Positions 34,424-47,300 of a stretch of 64,000 bases of DNA are shown piece by piece (position 1 is the first letter of the stretch; each line of letters opens with the position of its first letter). The notes beneath the pieces are model-generated. The model worked only from the letters and a program-made list of their open reading frames with translations. It searched no databases and was not told where the DNA came from. Source of the stretch: Ilex aquifolium (Eukaryota; Streptophyta; Magnoliopsida; Aquifoliales; Aquifoliaceae); assembly GCA_951799425.1 (NCBI GenBank), contig OX637396.1, positions 39,175,901-39,239,900 of the forward strand. The letters are read 5' to 3'. The translations under genes and the position numbers were made by a program.

Positions 34424-37400
34424 TCATTGGGATGCTGTTGAGGAGGCGTCATCAGGGAAACCAAAATTCTTGAACACGCCCTGAAGCATCAATTGACAAA
34501 GAGTGAGAAAAATGGCCAACGAAATGTGGTAAGCAATATTGAGTGACTCGTGTGTGTATGTGTATATATATATCCACACACACATATAGGGAATGAATTG
34601 AGTGGCTCTGATATATATACACACCATGGCATCGTTGATTGCATAAGTCACACAGTAGTGCTCCTGCAAGTCAGCATTATAAAAGAAGAAATAACATCAT
34701 CAAAGTTGTTCTCATTATGTTAAATCTCCTCAGTTCAAGAATTTTGAGAAAAAGAAAATCAATATGTACGTTAAAGCTCTACTTCACTGGTCTTTCACCC
34801 AGATCAAACACAACATGGCAAGTTTTTTGTGTTACCAAAGGAGAATGTCTCCTTTGTGAAATTACGGACGACATTCCCAAATGTAAAACTGAAAACTCGT
34901 TCAAATCAGAAAGCAAGATAGAGACTTCACATTCTTGGAATTTTTTTAAAAAAAACTTGATTTAATCTGTCAACTCATAGAATAGCCAGCAACTAACATC
35001 ACTTAAATTAACTGTGGCAGTTGAACTTAAGGCATCATCTTTATTGTACTGAATTCTGATGTTCATGTTTAGTGCCCATCACAATGACACCTTTTACCTA
35101 TAGTAATGGATGTTATGGTAATCCTTTTTTTCCTTTTCTATTTTCTTTTCTGTTAGCACACAAAAGGATAGTAAGAAACTTGCCTGCATCATGTACCACT
35201 CTTCAAATTCATCGAATAATTCCAATCGTTCAATCCTAGACATTAAAACACAGAAATAATTCAGAAAATGCAAAGCTTCCTTGTAAACCTTTACTCTTCC
35301 AAAAACACACTTTAGAACGTTGCAAAGGTGTGCTTTTAGTTATCACAATAATGGAATCACGGTATAACTGGGAAGTTCTAAAATTCAGGGAAAAGGGATT
35401 CTCTGTTTTTGAAGAGGAGGACATTTAATTACATAAACGCATGGTACTTTGATCCTAAAATTAGAAAATGCTTTAGTCCCACCCCTGGAAATCAAATTTC
35501 CAGATACCCTCTATTCTGTTCATAATAACCTTTGAAGGGGGGCAAAACATATTCAAAATGAAAAACTACACACCAACAATAATTGTGTACTCTGATCCCA
35601 ATACCACAGTTTCTCTTTGCAAAGTGTTCCCAAAATTTGAATACTGTTTTCCCCTGAATGATAACAATGTCAAAATTGCTACTCATGTTCCTAAACTACT
35701 AGCTATTCACATCTCCCTATGTACACAAAAAGACATGTATAAACTACACATGGCCGGTCCACCTTTCAAGAAGCTGAGCTTTGAAAAGCACATACCAATA
35801 CTGGGTATCATTATTTTTATACTCAATTAACATCAAAGTGAATTCACAGAGGTGGCCAAGGTTGCTGATAAATAAATGACGATAATTCCTGGCAGGGGAA
35901 TTCCAAAGGACCATAAATTTAGTATGAGTTAGAACCAAAAGCTTACGGCCAGATAAGTTTTGCTCCTACAAGAAACACCATCGGAAGAAATATAGAGAGA
36001 AAACACATAGAGGACAAGAACCATCAACCAGCAAAGATGGTCAGATGAAAATCAGTATGTATCATCTATGTTACATGGAGTTGGGTACACATCTTACATG
36101 CAGGTGTGTGTTCAAATTTGTGTTCATCAGGCTCTCAGATTTTCTTAAATTCAAGGATTCTAGGTTTACCTAGGTGGGTAAAAAATGGCAAGTCATTGCA
36201 ATACATCATGAATATATTGTACAACAGGGTTCCCTACGTGAAGCATGCATGTAGCATTGATGAGGAAGAAAGACAATTGTACAGCTTCACGGGCATTGGA
36301 AGAACACATTCTTCAAGATACTTAGATGCAAATATTGGATTTTCACGATGACACCCTAATAGATAGCAAAAAGTCAATAATGTTTACTGTGACCACTAAG
36401 AATGGCAGTTGGCCAATCTTGCATCAATCTTGATCATCATCAGATATTTCATAACAAAAAACCAAAACGATATCATCAGCAGTATACATATTACTTCTGC
36501 TGTACTGCACTTTCAAAGAAAATTACCTGCGTCTTTCTTTAGCCTCGATAAAATCACTATAAACTCTCAGCATGTCCCAGGCAGCAGCCCTCTGAAGCAC
36601 CTCGTGGTAACCATAACAGATGCATTAGGAAATACAAAGACAAGAATAAACTACATCAAAGAAAATAAGAAAACAAAGAGAGAAATGAAAGAAAGGGCAA
36701 AACCCACTTACATAATCAAAAAATCAAAAGCATAAGGAAACAAATTTTAAATATCAATGATTGAGAGTCTCAAACCCCGAAAGTGTAATTTTCCAACCCG
36801 CAAAGGCAGAAAAAATTGTTTCCAGTGTGTGTGTGTGTGTGTTTGTTTACTTCCAAACTTATTTTGGGTCATTTTAAATTCCATTGCGGAGGGTAGGGTG
36901 GAGAAGGGGCAGGGGTGGGGGTGGGGGTGGGGGGTAGATTCAGATCATCCCACAATGATTATCGCTGCATAGGCCATCATTATGCACCTGCCTTAAACTG
37001 TATCATACAACCAGATGTCTATTTACTGCCCTTTCAGGATTCCAAAGAATCCAAACTAACTTGATGACGCCAATTCAAAACATAATTTATGGTAAAAAAA
37101 TCAGGTCTTGTGCTATCCAATTTTTTATAGAACCAAACATCACTGCATCCCAGTTGACAAGGGAGTCTGTACCTCCTCTCTGTAATCAGAAGAAATACCA
37201 CTCCAGCTAACATCTAATGGTAAATTTGAAGATAATCCGAGAAACAACTCCATGTATTGACATAATACCTGCCATCCTTGATCAAGAAAAAGTTTTTCCT
37301 TGGCAAGCAAAGTTGGTGTAGCATAAATGCTCAATAGTCCACAGCCTCGACTCTGAAACAAAATAAGAATGTTAAAATCTCTTCGAAATTGGAAGTCTTG

Positions 37401-40400
37401 GCCTAAACAGCAGTTGTATGAGATTGTGTCACCATTGAAAAAATGGTCAAAGAATAGACTTGTATACACTTAAAGATTAATGCAATTAAAGATTTATCTG
37501 TCATTGAAATTTTTGTATATGAAAAATGTAAAAACTCGAAAAAATATATTAAAGGAACATTCAGGCAAAAAAAATAGATTTAGCAAACAATAAAAAAAAT
37601 ATTATTATTTACTAACCAGATACATAATAAAAGGGAAAATTGTAATTTAGTTCGAAACCAAGTAAGCTGATTATTGAAAAAAAAATGCACATTACCTCCA
37701 AATTTCTTATCATTTGCTGCCCAAAAGCATCGTCAGGATGGATCTGATGAATGCCAAAATAAAAACCAAAGAAACTAGGATCACCAAAGTAAAATGCTAG
37801 AAAATAGGCAACCGGAGGGCAATGAGAGAGAAAAGCAAAAATAAAGTTGTGGATTTGTAGTTTGGAAAGTTGCACAACCTGCTCGTATAAAAAGAATATA
37901 GCTGTAGAAAATGTTTTTGAAGCCCAACCAACTATAGCACGACTTGAATCTGGATCCAAGTATATCAAAACGCATTCTGCAATTATAAATGTTGGCAGGC
38001 TGATAACAACATCAGTATGAAGAAGCTTAAACATCCCTTCACGTGATTGCAAATACGATGAAATCAGCACTTGACAAGATTACAATTTACAAGTGAATAG
38101 AAAAAAGAGGATAGAAATAAGAAAAGATAGAATCAAACACATAGAGCAGAATGTGTTAAGTAGCTTCTAAGGTTTTTTGTATCTACAAATCTCCATGTCC
38201 TAATTTTCCAAGTCCATGACATTGTGATATGCAAATTCCTAGCATCCCACAAACTATCCATCAAATGAGCTGTTTGCACAGAATGTAGTCATCATCATAA
38301 GATCTGTTTTCCACCACCATACGTGTCACTTGTGATGGAAAAAATTACACAGTTGCAGGCTTGCAGCAGAAAAAATAAATAGTAGGTTACTCAGGAATGA
38401 ATGAGAAGCGAAGGGGAAATTTTTTTAATATAATACCATTATTTCATTAAATTACGAATCAGAGATATGCATATCAAAGTAATATGCATTTGTAAAAATG
38501 AAACATAAACAACGGGAAACAGGTTATACAACAAAAGGCACAACTGATACAAAAAAATTCCACAAAATGTGGGAAGCTAATAAATTTAACACCAAATATA
38601 TAACTAATTATTCAGAATTCTGGACAGCATAAAAATTGCAAAGTTCCCAGCACATTAGCAATTCAAGAAAATGAAATCTAAATAAATCTCACCGCATCAA
38701 ACTTTTAATCATTGAATACGATGAACTAAATAACCCAAGAGCTAAATGTACATCATACAATTTTCGTCACTAGTTCAGCAAGTGAAACAACACAAAATAC
38801 ATGGTGAACATCTTCATGAAAAGATGAAATATGAAAAAGTGAATAGTGTAGAAAGTAATTAAACAAGGTCAAGAAGAAAGAAATATCAATCACCCAAAAG
38901 CTTTGTAAGTAGACTGTGGCATATATCAGAAATCACCAACTTACAAATGAAAATGGAGCAATGCACACACCTGGGGTCCAAATTAGACAATGCTATGATA
39001 TCATCTAATTTCTGTATGTTGCGCAAATCAACAGGAATTAGTTTGTATTGATCACCGAGTACTTCCCCTTTCTCTACAGAAAGGCAAATCCTTGAGTAGA
39101 GCAAGATAATTTGAGTATAGTACAAAGACAAGCAAAACAAAAAATGCTAAAGAAAATTCCAAAACAGTGACTATCAAAGTTTAGTGACATCAAGAACAAT
39201 AGTTTTACAACACTATAAACGTCCATAATACTCAAAAAATCAGTTCCACTTCCAGAGCAACCACATTTAAACTCAGAATTGGAATTGTAAGATCCGGCAC
39301 TCATGCAACATTAAATGATCTTGTAAGTGTACCGGATGTAACAGCGTCAACATGATCAGTGCTAAAATATAGTACATATGAAATCCATCGGACACGTAAT
39401 TTTTCCATGTGCAATAAGATGTAATGGAGATGCACATCCAAAGTGTTGCCCAACAATCTATAATGGCATTTCTAGAGTGCATGCTTCCCAGCTAATTCCT
39501 ATATAGAAGGCCACATTAATCCCAAACTGAATTCAACAAGTTAACTTTTTTTCTTTGGGTAAGTCAAGAAGTTAAAATTTTACTGGCAAGCAAAACAGAC
39601 CATTTTGGCCATGCAAAATTTATAGTACATTACTAAAATAATCACATAGCTCAGAAAAATATACAAGCACACTTGTGAAGTTTGTAGTTGTAACATCAGC
39701 TATGAAGAGAGTCAATACCTAATGATATTGATGCTGTTTCACCAACTTTGTCCCTCAGCTGACTGTTGGTCTCAATAAGAGCTGCCTTCTTACTAGTCAC
39801 CTAATAAACAGATATCAAAAACTTATCATTCTTGTCAGTCATATCAATAATCGAAACAACAAAGAATATATGACTTCTGAGTACAAAGTTGATAATGGGT
39901 CTACAAGATGTAGCTTGGATATCCCAAGCTTCTTTGACATAAAATACAGGGTCCACCTCAATCAGTGGACTGCACCCTCACATGCCACATACATCAGCCA
40001 GCACATCAACAAAAAAGCACAAGATGAATATTTCAGATTCTCACCTCCTTAAAATCCAGTTCCACGTACAGATATGGCGCTCTCCCTTCATCCTGTCATA
40101 GACAAATAAAGTTATTACAACTAAAACCCCAAATACTTATTCTTCCTGTTCCAATAGAGGAACTACCACAAAAATCCACAACTGAATAATGCATACATCT
40201 GTACCAATGGCATGTATACATATAGACATATGGGGCAGGACACAGTCTGAACCCTGTCTACAGCTTTTCATGGGCTCCAAATTTTTGCAAATCATCCAAT
40301 ACAATCATGCCCGCCAAACCTCAAATTCATTGGCCTTTGATGGTAGACTGATGGATATAATAACATTTGAACACATGCTCTAGCGCTAAGTTGGTGTGTT

Positions 40401-42275
40401 AGGGGGATGAGATAGCTATTGATCTCCCGCCAACTTGAAAACTGGCATACCTAGGCTTGGATAGAATTCACAACCGAACAATGGGTTTACAAACCACAGA
40501 TTCGCCAGAAGGTTAAGGGTTGTATGAATAAAAAACTATCATCAAAAGTAAAACGCAAGTTGATCTTGGCCACATTAATATGTGTACATCAAAAAAGCAA
40601 CCTAATGAAGTATATAGCTTAAGCATTAATTTCCATGTTACTAATAGTCAGGAACTTATAATATAAGAAAACACACTGTATGTTGGTAGAAGAAAAGCTA
40701 ATGAAGCTGTGTCGGTTGTTCAACTCAACTCACAAGGAAGCTCATGCACCTGCAACTGAAAATAGGTGGTGTCGAAGCCAGCTCCTAGTGACAATATTTG
40801 CTTCTTGGTGTGATTTTCTTCATCAGAATGTATCTCACAATCAAGAAATTGAAAGAGAAGCTTTCGAAGAGCAGCCCAACGAGCAAAATAACCTTAATAT
40901 AATATAAAAGATTGAATCAAAACCATTAACAATGAGGAAACTTAGTGTGTCAACTCCAATCTCTGGAAGCGATCAATTCATACCACGGTTGATTATTGGA
41001 GATCTCCTCACAGGCCTTCTCACAAACAAATGAATGTAGTCATCTTTCATGTATCCCTTCTTGATACAGGACCTTTGAAGCCACATATATCAAGTAAACC
41101 ATCAGTGTTCGAAGACTAACATCATCGGTAAAACATTGTGAGTAATAAAATGTCAACATATTCCAAAATAGATGAATCATATTAGGAAATTCTCTACTCC
41201 AAATGATTATAGAATAAGTCTCACATAAGCATCCAACTATATCATACATGCTGACCGCGAAACTGTAGAAAATTAAGAAATGAAAGAGTGTATTATTTGT
41301 TCCGGTGTGGCTGATCACGATTACAGGATGACATGTAGAAAGAATATATGTCGTCAGGGTATCATGGCTCCTGGATCCGTCAACATGATAATCAACAAGC
41401 ATAATATGAGCACATAAAGATACAAAAATAATAGGCAAAAGGAGCAGTTCACTTTTGTTAAATTCCCCACATCTATAAAACCTCAGGTCTAACATAATCT
41501 AAAGTAACCTAGGAAATCATCACTCCTAGTGAGTGGCCTGGCCGCAATTAAAGCTGCTCATTCATCAGCTAGAACCAATGTTACCCAGATCGTGGGTTGC
41601 TTTGGTATGTGGTACGGGTATATGGTACGACACTTTTTTAAGTATGCGGCACGATAGGGTAGGTTTAGCTGGTACGGTATTTTAGGTCACAATTCATTTT
41701 GGAACTCTTATGTAGATCGTTTTCACTATTATACAACATTATATATTACAAAACATTCATAAAAACTAAGTTAGTTATCATTTAACTTATAGTTGTGCTT
41801 GATTTTCTATTATCTAAAACAAGATATAGTTATATATTTATATACATGTAGTCAATTAATATGTATTTTATATTAAGAGTTAATTCTCATTAGTTTCGGG
41901 CCAAAACCCCAAATTACCTCGCTGCATAGCCTAATACAACTAACAATTTGTAGGTAACCTCCATCATTATTCCCTCTACATATTTCCTAATTCTTTTCTT
42001 TTCTTTTCTTGTCCCCCTCCTCTTTTCTCGGCAACCAATCAGAGATATTACCATGGCTACACATCTGAATCTGGGCGTGGGCGTATATGTATATGTGTGT
42101 GTGTGCATAAATATACATGAATATATCGCAATAGTAATTTAGGAATAAAAAATAAGATGAATATGAGCATGCTGTGTGAGGGGATTAAGACGTACAGTTT
42201 ACTCGCCGAAGCGTCATCGTTTGTTGCTTGAACGGCTGCTCTGTTGCTTCCAAAATCGGCCAAGGGTTTCGCCAT
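34424..42275 (-). CDS. LCMT1: Leucine carboxyl methyltransferase 1 (PP2A C-subunit methyltransferase)
   Basis: Thirteen exons on the minus strand: 42275-42196, 41072-40984, 40892-40750, 40092-40045, 39800-39719, 39073-38971, 37999-37879, 37743-37696, 37352-37269, 36591-36527, 35235-35184, 34663-34625 and 34480-34424. Frames join throughout to give 336 aa, the usual length for the family. Visible motifs are [24 protein letters not shown], the SAM-binding [17 protein letters not shown], and [11 protein letters not shown]. The enzyme methylates the C-terminal leucine carboxyl of PP2A catalytic subunits in the cytosol. The Arabidopsis orthologue SBI1 affects brassinosteroid receptor turnover. The intron after exon 11 has a GC donor (CAG|GCAAGT); the other 11 are GT-AG. 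The start is the first ATG and gives [20 protein letters not shown], a typical N-terminus. Confidence 0.95.
41560..41700. repeat. Probable repeat fragment in LCMT1 intron 1
   Basis: Contains repeated GGTACGGG/GGTACGACA/GGTACGGTA words unlike the rest of the intron. No termini could be set. Confidence 0.3.
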
Positions 42276-43025
42276 CTCTCTGCAATTTGAGAGAGAGAGA
42301 GAGAATTGAATGGAGGTGTGTAAATGGATCGATAAATAATTAGTCGGTTTTACCTTTGTCTATTAAATTGAATCAGGATAAATTACATTCAGACCCCCTA
42401 AATTTTGTCATTAAAGCAACACATGTCTCTTGAGTCTTGAGTATGATATATTACAACTACCTTATAATATTAAAAAACAAATATTAATAGTGCAATGTTT
42501 ATATTTTAAATATAATTTATGTTTTTATTTGTATATTTTAAATTATGTAATTTAAATTTAAAGTGAATAGATAGAAGTAAGTGTGAATTAATTAGCATCG
42601 AGAAATGTGTTAGATGAGTTGTCTGATATTAGGAGAGTGCAAAAAATATAATGTTTTTGAGGGAAAAAAAAAATAGAAGTGGGGATGAATTTTGTAATAT
42701 TAGATTAAAACAGATAAAAATTTAATCAATTTAATCGTTATTATGATTTTTATAAGTTAATAATTCAATTTTCTAACTATAAAATATTAAATAGATGACA
42801 AACTCCGAAGTTGGAGAGCTTTAAATGAAAGAGGGTCTGGGTTCCTCTTAAGACCTGTATTGTGTGCGCGTGGTAAATATATAATTTGAGAATCTAATTT
42901 ATTGTCTACAATGAATCAAAAGTGTATATTGATGGTAGTAATTTATTGTCTTAGTGTGACGGCTTATATTTAATCAAATCGGGAAGCTTGATAATTCTCT
43001 TGAGTTCAAGTTGACGGACTATTTT
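42276..43025. other. LCMT1 upstream region
   Basis: A (GA)n run at 42291-42304 lies in the likely LCMT1 leader. From 42370 a sequence ATAAATTACATTCAGACCCC resembles the terminus of the element at 1181-1778, but a second end is not found. The rest is AT-rich. Confidence 0.4.
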
Positions 43026-43917
43026 AGGGTGGAGTTATTTTCACCCCACAAATCTCTATTCTCACCTTATTTAATTTCTCATTATCAAACTATTAAGTCC
43101 ACCATTTTTATACCCACCACATTAGTAATTAAGCTCACCTCATATTACATACACCCCATTTAATAAATAAACCCACTTTTATATTTTGTCATAATTAAGG
43201 TTTCATTATCTATCTTATATCATTTACTTACAAAATCATTTTGTCAATATGAATTTTTTCAGTAAAATACAGGTTAGTATTACTTTTCAATTTAATTATA
43301 TATTTGATTTCATGTTTGTTATATGAATTTTCATTATTTTCAGTATATTCAGATATTTCTGTAAAGTTTAATAATTTTTTATTTATAATTTATATGTGTG
43401 TATTTATATGTATGATTTCAGATTATTTGTTCTTTTTTATCTTGTTAGTATTTTACATCTATTATTGTTATTTTTTTTCTTGTTCAATTTTGTATTTGTG
43501 CTTGATGCTTGTTTTTTTTATTATATTCAGTTTTGTGTCTTGTAATTTTGTTTATATATTTTTTCATTCTTATTTCGATTTGCTTATTTCTTTATGTTTA
43601 TTCGTTATTTTCTTTTTTCTTGTTTCGACATACTTATTTCGCTTTTTTGTTGTTTTAATTTTGTTTAGTTGTTTTTTTTTTCTTGTTTTGTATATATATT
43701 TATGCATTCAAATTAATTATCTGATTTCATTATTTTTTTTCTTACGATGACTTATTTCATTAAAGAGGTGTACATAAAATGAGTGAACTTAGCTATTAAT
43801 GGGGTGTATATAGCATGAAGTAGACTTAGTTACTAATGAGGCGAACGTAATAATTTAATAATAAAAAATTAAATAAGATAAAAATACAAATTTGTAGGGT
43901 GAAAATAATTCTACCTT
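43026..43917. mobile_element. Long-TIR element in the LCMT1-CSN7 intergenic region
   Basis: The left end AGGGTGGAGTTATTTTCACC and the right end (reverse complement AAGGTAGAATTATTTTCACC) start inverted repeats of more than 100 bp (continuing CTTATTTAATTT). The centre (43300-43750) is strongly T-rich and gives only a low-complexity Phe/Leu frame. No transposase. Target duplication not clear, so the superfamily is open. Confidence 0.7.
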
Positions 43918-44079
43918 ATCTTTAATATGATTGAATCGAGGTATACTAAACTAACCTGAACATTTTGAAAACAATACTATGAAAGACAATAAAAAGAATA
44001 ACACTAATGCTTTTGTTGGGACATATAAAGACAGACCCCTTAAAACATCCGGCTGAAGCAAGCACACAGAAAAGCCACC

Positions 44080-44324
44080 TATATAAATACACAGAGAGGC
44101 AAAGTTAAAGCTTATTACGTCTTTCTCACTCCTCAAAACTCTCTACGTCTCTCGTGATTCTTTTTGGTGAGTCTTTTCAATTCCTAAACCCTGAAACATC
44201 CTGTGTATCAATCAAGGTCTAGTCTTTTCTCTTGCAATCAGATTGCAAAACCCTAGTTTTCTTCTCTGCCCAAAAAAAAGAGACATATATATATATATAT
44301 TTATATCTGCAAAGATTTTGAAAG
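44080..44324 (+). promoter_or_regulatory. CSN7 core promoter and leader
   Basis: A good TATA box CTATATAAATAC is at 44080-44091, about 245 bp before the ATG, so transcription probably starts near 44110-44125. A short (AT)n run precedes the start codon. The exact start site is not shown. Confidence 0.5.
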
Positions 44325-47300
44325 ATGGATATCGAACAAAAGCAAGAAGAGCACATCGAGTACTTCGTCAAGCAAGCCTCGCTACACAAAGGCCCTTCCC
44401 TTGCCAATATCATCGTCGAAGCCACTTCCCATCCCTCTCTCTTCGCCTTTTCCGAGATTCTCGCCGTTCTCAACGTTCTTGAGGTCTGAAAATTCTACAT
44501 TATTGACACACTGAATAATATTATTACTCTTGGAATGGGGTATGATTGTTTTTTTTTTTTTGATAAAATGGTATGGAATTGTTTGAATAATTTCCGATAT
44601 GTGCAAGTTTTTATTGATATGTTTTTAGTAGTTTTGTTAAAAGTTTTGTGGGTTTTCTAGTGTTCTTCCGGATAGTTCTTTGATTGCGTAGTAACATGTT
44701 TGGTAGTTTTGGTCAAAAGTTTAGTGGGGTTTCTAGTGTTTTTTCCGGATAGATTATTTGTTTGTGCAGTAACAACGTGTTTGGCATTGTGTTGAATCTT
44801 GGTAATAGTTGTTTGGCTTGATGAATGGGATAGTTTTGGTTACAATTGTTGTGTTTGATATATATTGATGTTTATGCATTCGTGTGCAGTTTGAATCAGT
44901 ATTCAAGTTGTACGGCCTGGGATGCCCTTAATTGTTGATGTGTTACATTTTGTTCAAAGAGTGGTGGTTGGATGAGGATGATATGATTGAGAGCAGCATA
45001 TGGAACAACCAACTATTTTTCTTTATTTTGTAGGAATCTAGAGCCAGATGTATGTAGCAAATTAGTGCAATGGTCTTCAAAACTAATACAATAGATATAT
45101 TCTTATTTGCAAGAGGTGATGTGAGGCTGTGACAATGAATTTATGATTCTGGGGTCATAACTTGTCATTATTCCACACAACATTATCATCCAAAAAGAGT
45201 TGGTTGCGTGCATTGGTGGATCATCCATTGCGTGTCTATATAGAATAAAGTGTTCGCATATTGCACACTCAACTGAATCGAGGCAGTATTAGCAAATAAC
45301 AACTGTTTTGGGCCTGTAAACAAATCATTTTCATGCGCTAGATTCAAATAAGTATTATGTTAGTTAGACTATAATAATCACAGTATTATTCTTGTCTTTT
45401 TATGTCTCTTTGCTGTTATGATTCATCCATATGTAGGTTACATGATTCACCTGATAACTGTGTTCTTACTTTGTTTAATTGATAGCTTCATTGTTGGAAT
45501 GGTGTTACACCAACTCTGTATAGGAATACGTTAGCATCACTTACCAGTTCGTGTTCTAATTAATGGACTTATATGCAGCTTCAAGGAACTGAGCATTCTG
45601 TGTACCTTGATATGCTTCGTATGTTTTCCCACGGCACGTGGAGTGAATACAAGAGTAAGTAGCAGAGCTTTGTAATCATTGGTGTGGGCGTTTTTGTGTT
45701 TTTATTTGATTTTGTCACTTAGCATACTAAGTATATGTTATGGTGTTAACACCTGCATGCTGATGTAATTTTTTTCGTAGGAAGTTTATAATTATCATGT
45801 CATTCTATTTTTTAGTTGCAATGATAAATACTGTTGACACCACAGTTTGAAATTTGGTGATATTCTAGAAATCCCCAGGGCTTTTATTTGATATTTCCCG
45901 TGCTTTTTATCTGTGGCCCTCTGTGGTGTTAGAGTTACACCACTCATATGGACATCAATGTCTCTGAGGCAGCTCTTATTATGATATTTTGTTGGATTCT
46001 TCAGTTAATAAGTATCTTTTGATTTCCTCGTATCTCTTGTGTTTACTGATGGCTTAGTATTTGGATCGAATTTTTGTATTTAAATGTTAGTGACTGTGAT
46101 TAGTAGGTAATGCTGGCCGTCTTCCACAATTGGTGCCCGATCAAGTCCTCAAGTTAAAGCAACTTACTGTCCTCACGCTGGCTGAGACAAACAAGGTAAT
46201 CTAACTTCAACTCTTTCCAACTTGGTTGTTAACAGGAATGATGATGATTTATTTTAAACGTTTTTGGTTTACTTCCTTGATTGAGTGCACTCACCGTGTT
46301 GATGGTTTAAGCAAGCAATACAAGGCTACTGAAACATTTGTTAGTTTTCATACTTCATGGCAATTAGATATAGAAGTTGAGTTTGATGGTCGCAATGTAA
46401 ATAGCAAATTTGTACAACATGGAAGAGGCAAGGTGAGATAGCTTGTATGTTGGTGTAGGCAGCCAATGTTAGTGTGACTGGTCAAACGTAGTGACTGCTC
46501 AGCTTATGCTTAAAGCATAGAAAGATGGTCATGGTTTTAACTCTAGTTTTTTCCTGGTGGAATTGCCAACAGTTCAAAATTTGAAAATTTTCTAAACTGG
46601 GGGAATTTGTTGGAACCTTGTATACTGTACGGTTGCTCTATTATTGATTTTAGACTGACGCAGGACTCATAATATTGTTTTAGTAAAGTCAAAAAAATAG
46701 TGACTTCATATTTGTAGTGAAGCTACAAGGGTATTTTTACAATCCTTTTACAAACTGACTTATGATACGTAGTTTTCAACCTGTGAATGAGACATTGTAG
46801 CTTATAGCTTTCTTGAGTTAGTATACCTTGGCATGCGATATGATTGTCTGATTAATAACCCTTTTTGATGTTTTAAAGCTATGTCCCATTTTTAAAATTG
46901 TTTCTCATTGAGACAGTTGCTTGCATTTGTGGGCTCCAATTTATGATTCCTTTTCCAGGTACTTCCATATGATGTACTGATGCAGGAGTTGGATGTTACA
47001 AATGTGCGTGAGCTCGAAGATTTTCTAATCAATGACTGCATGTATGTGGTAGGTATTTTGGCTTGACACTCGTAACAACTTCTTGAAATTTTGTATTTAC
47101 TGCTGACAAAACGATATTAATTACCTTGGAGTAGGAAAACATCATCCTCTTTTCATGATTTTCTTTTACTCAATGTCTTGGGATTTTTAGTCATCACATA
47201 GAAGAGATACTACTCTATTTGTCTTATGTAGCACTTGATCCACTGTATTTTGTTTTCTGAAATACAAGTTATGTAGCTCCTTGGGAAGTCTTTATTCATT

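Noticed and set aside
37612..38070. 152-codon minus frame as an independent gene
   Set aside because: It is LCMT1 exon 7 read through into the intron.
41040..41495. 151-codon minus-strand frame
   Set aside because: It overlaps LCMT1 exon 2 in the wrong frame and mostly covers intron 1.
43304..43750. 148-codon Phe/Leu/Tyr-rich frame, possibly a membrane protein
   Set aside because: T-rich low-complexity interior of a TIR element; the hydrophobicity follows from T-rich codons.
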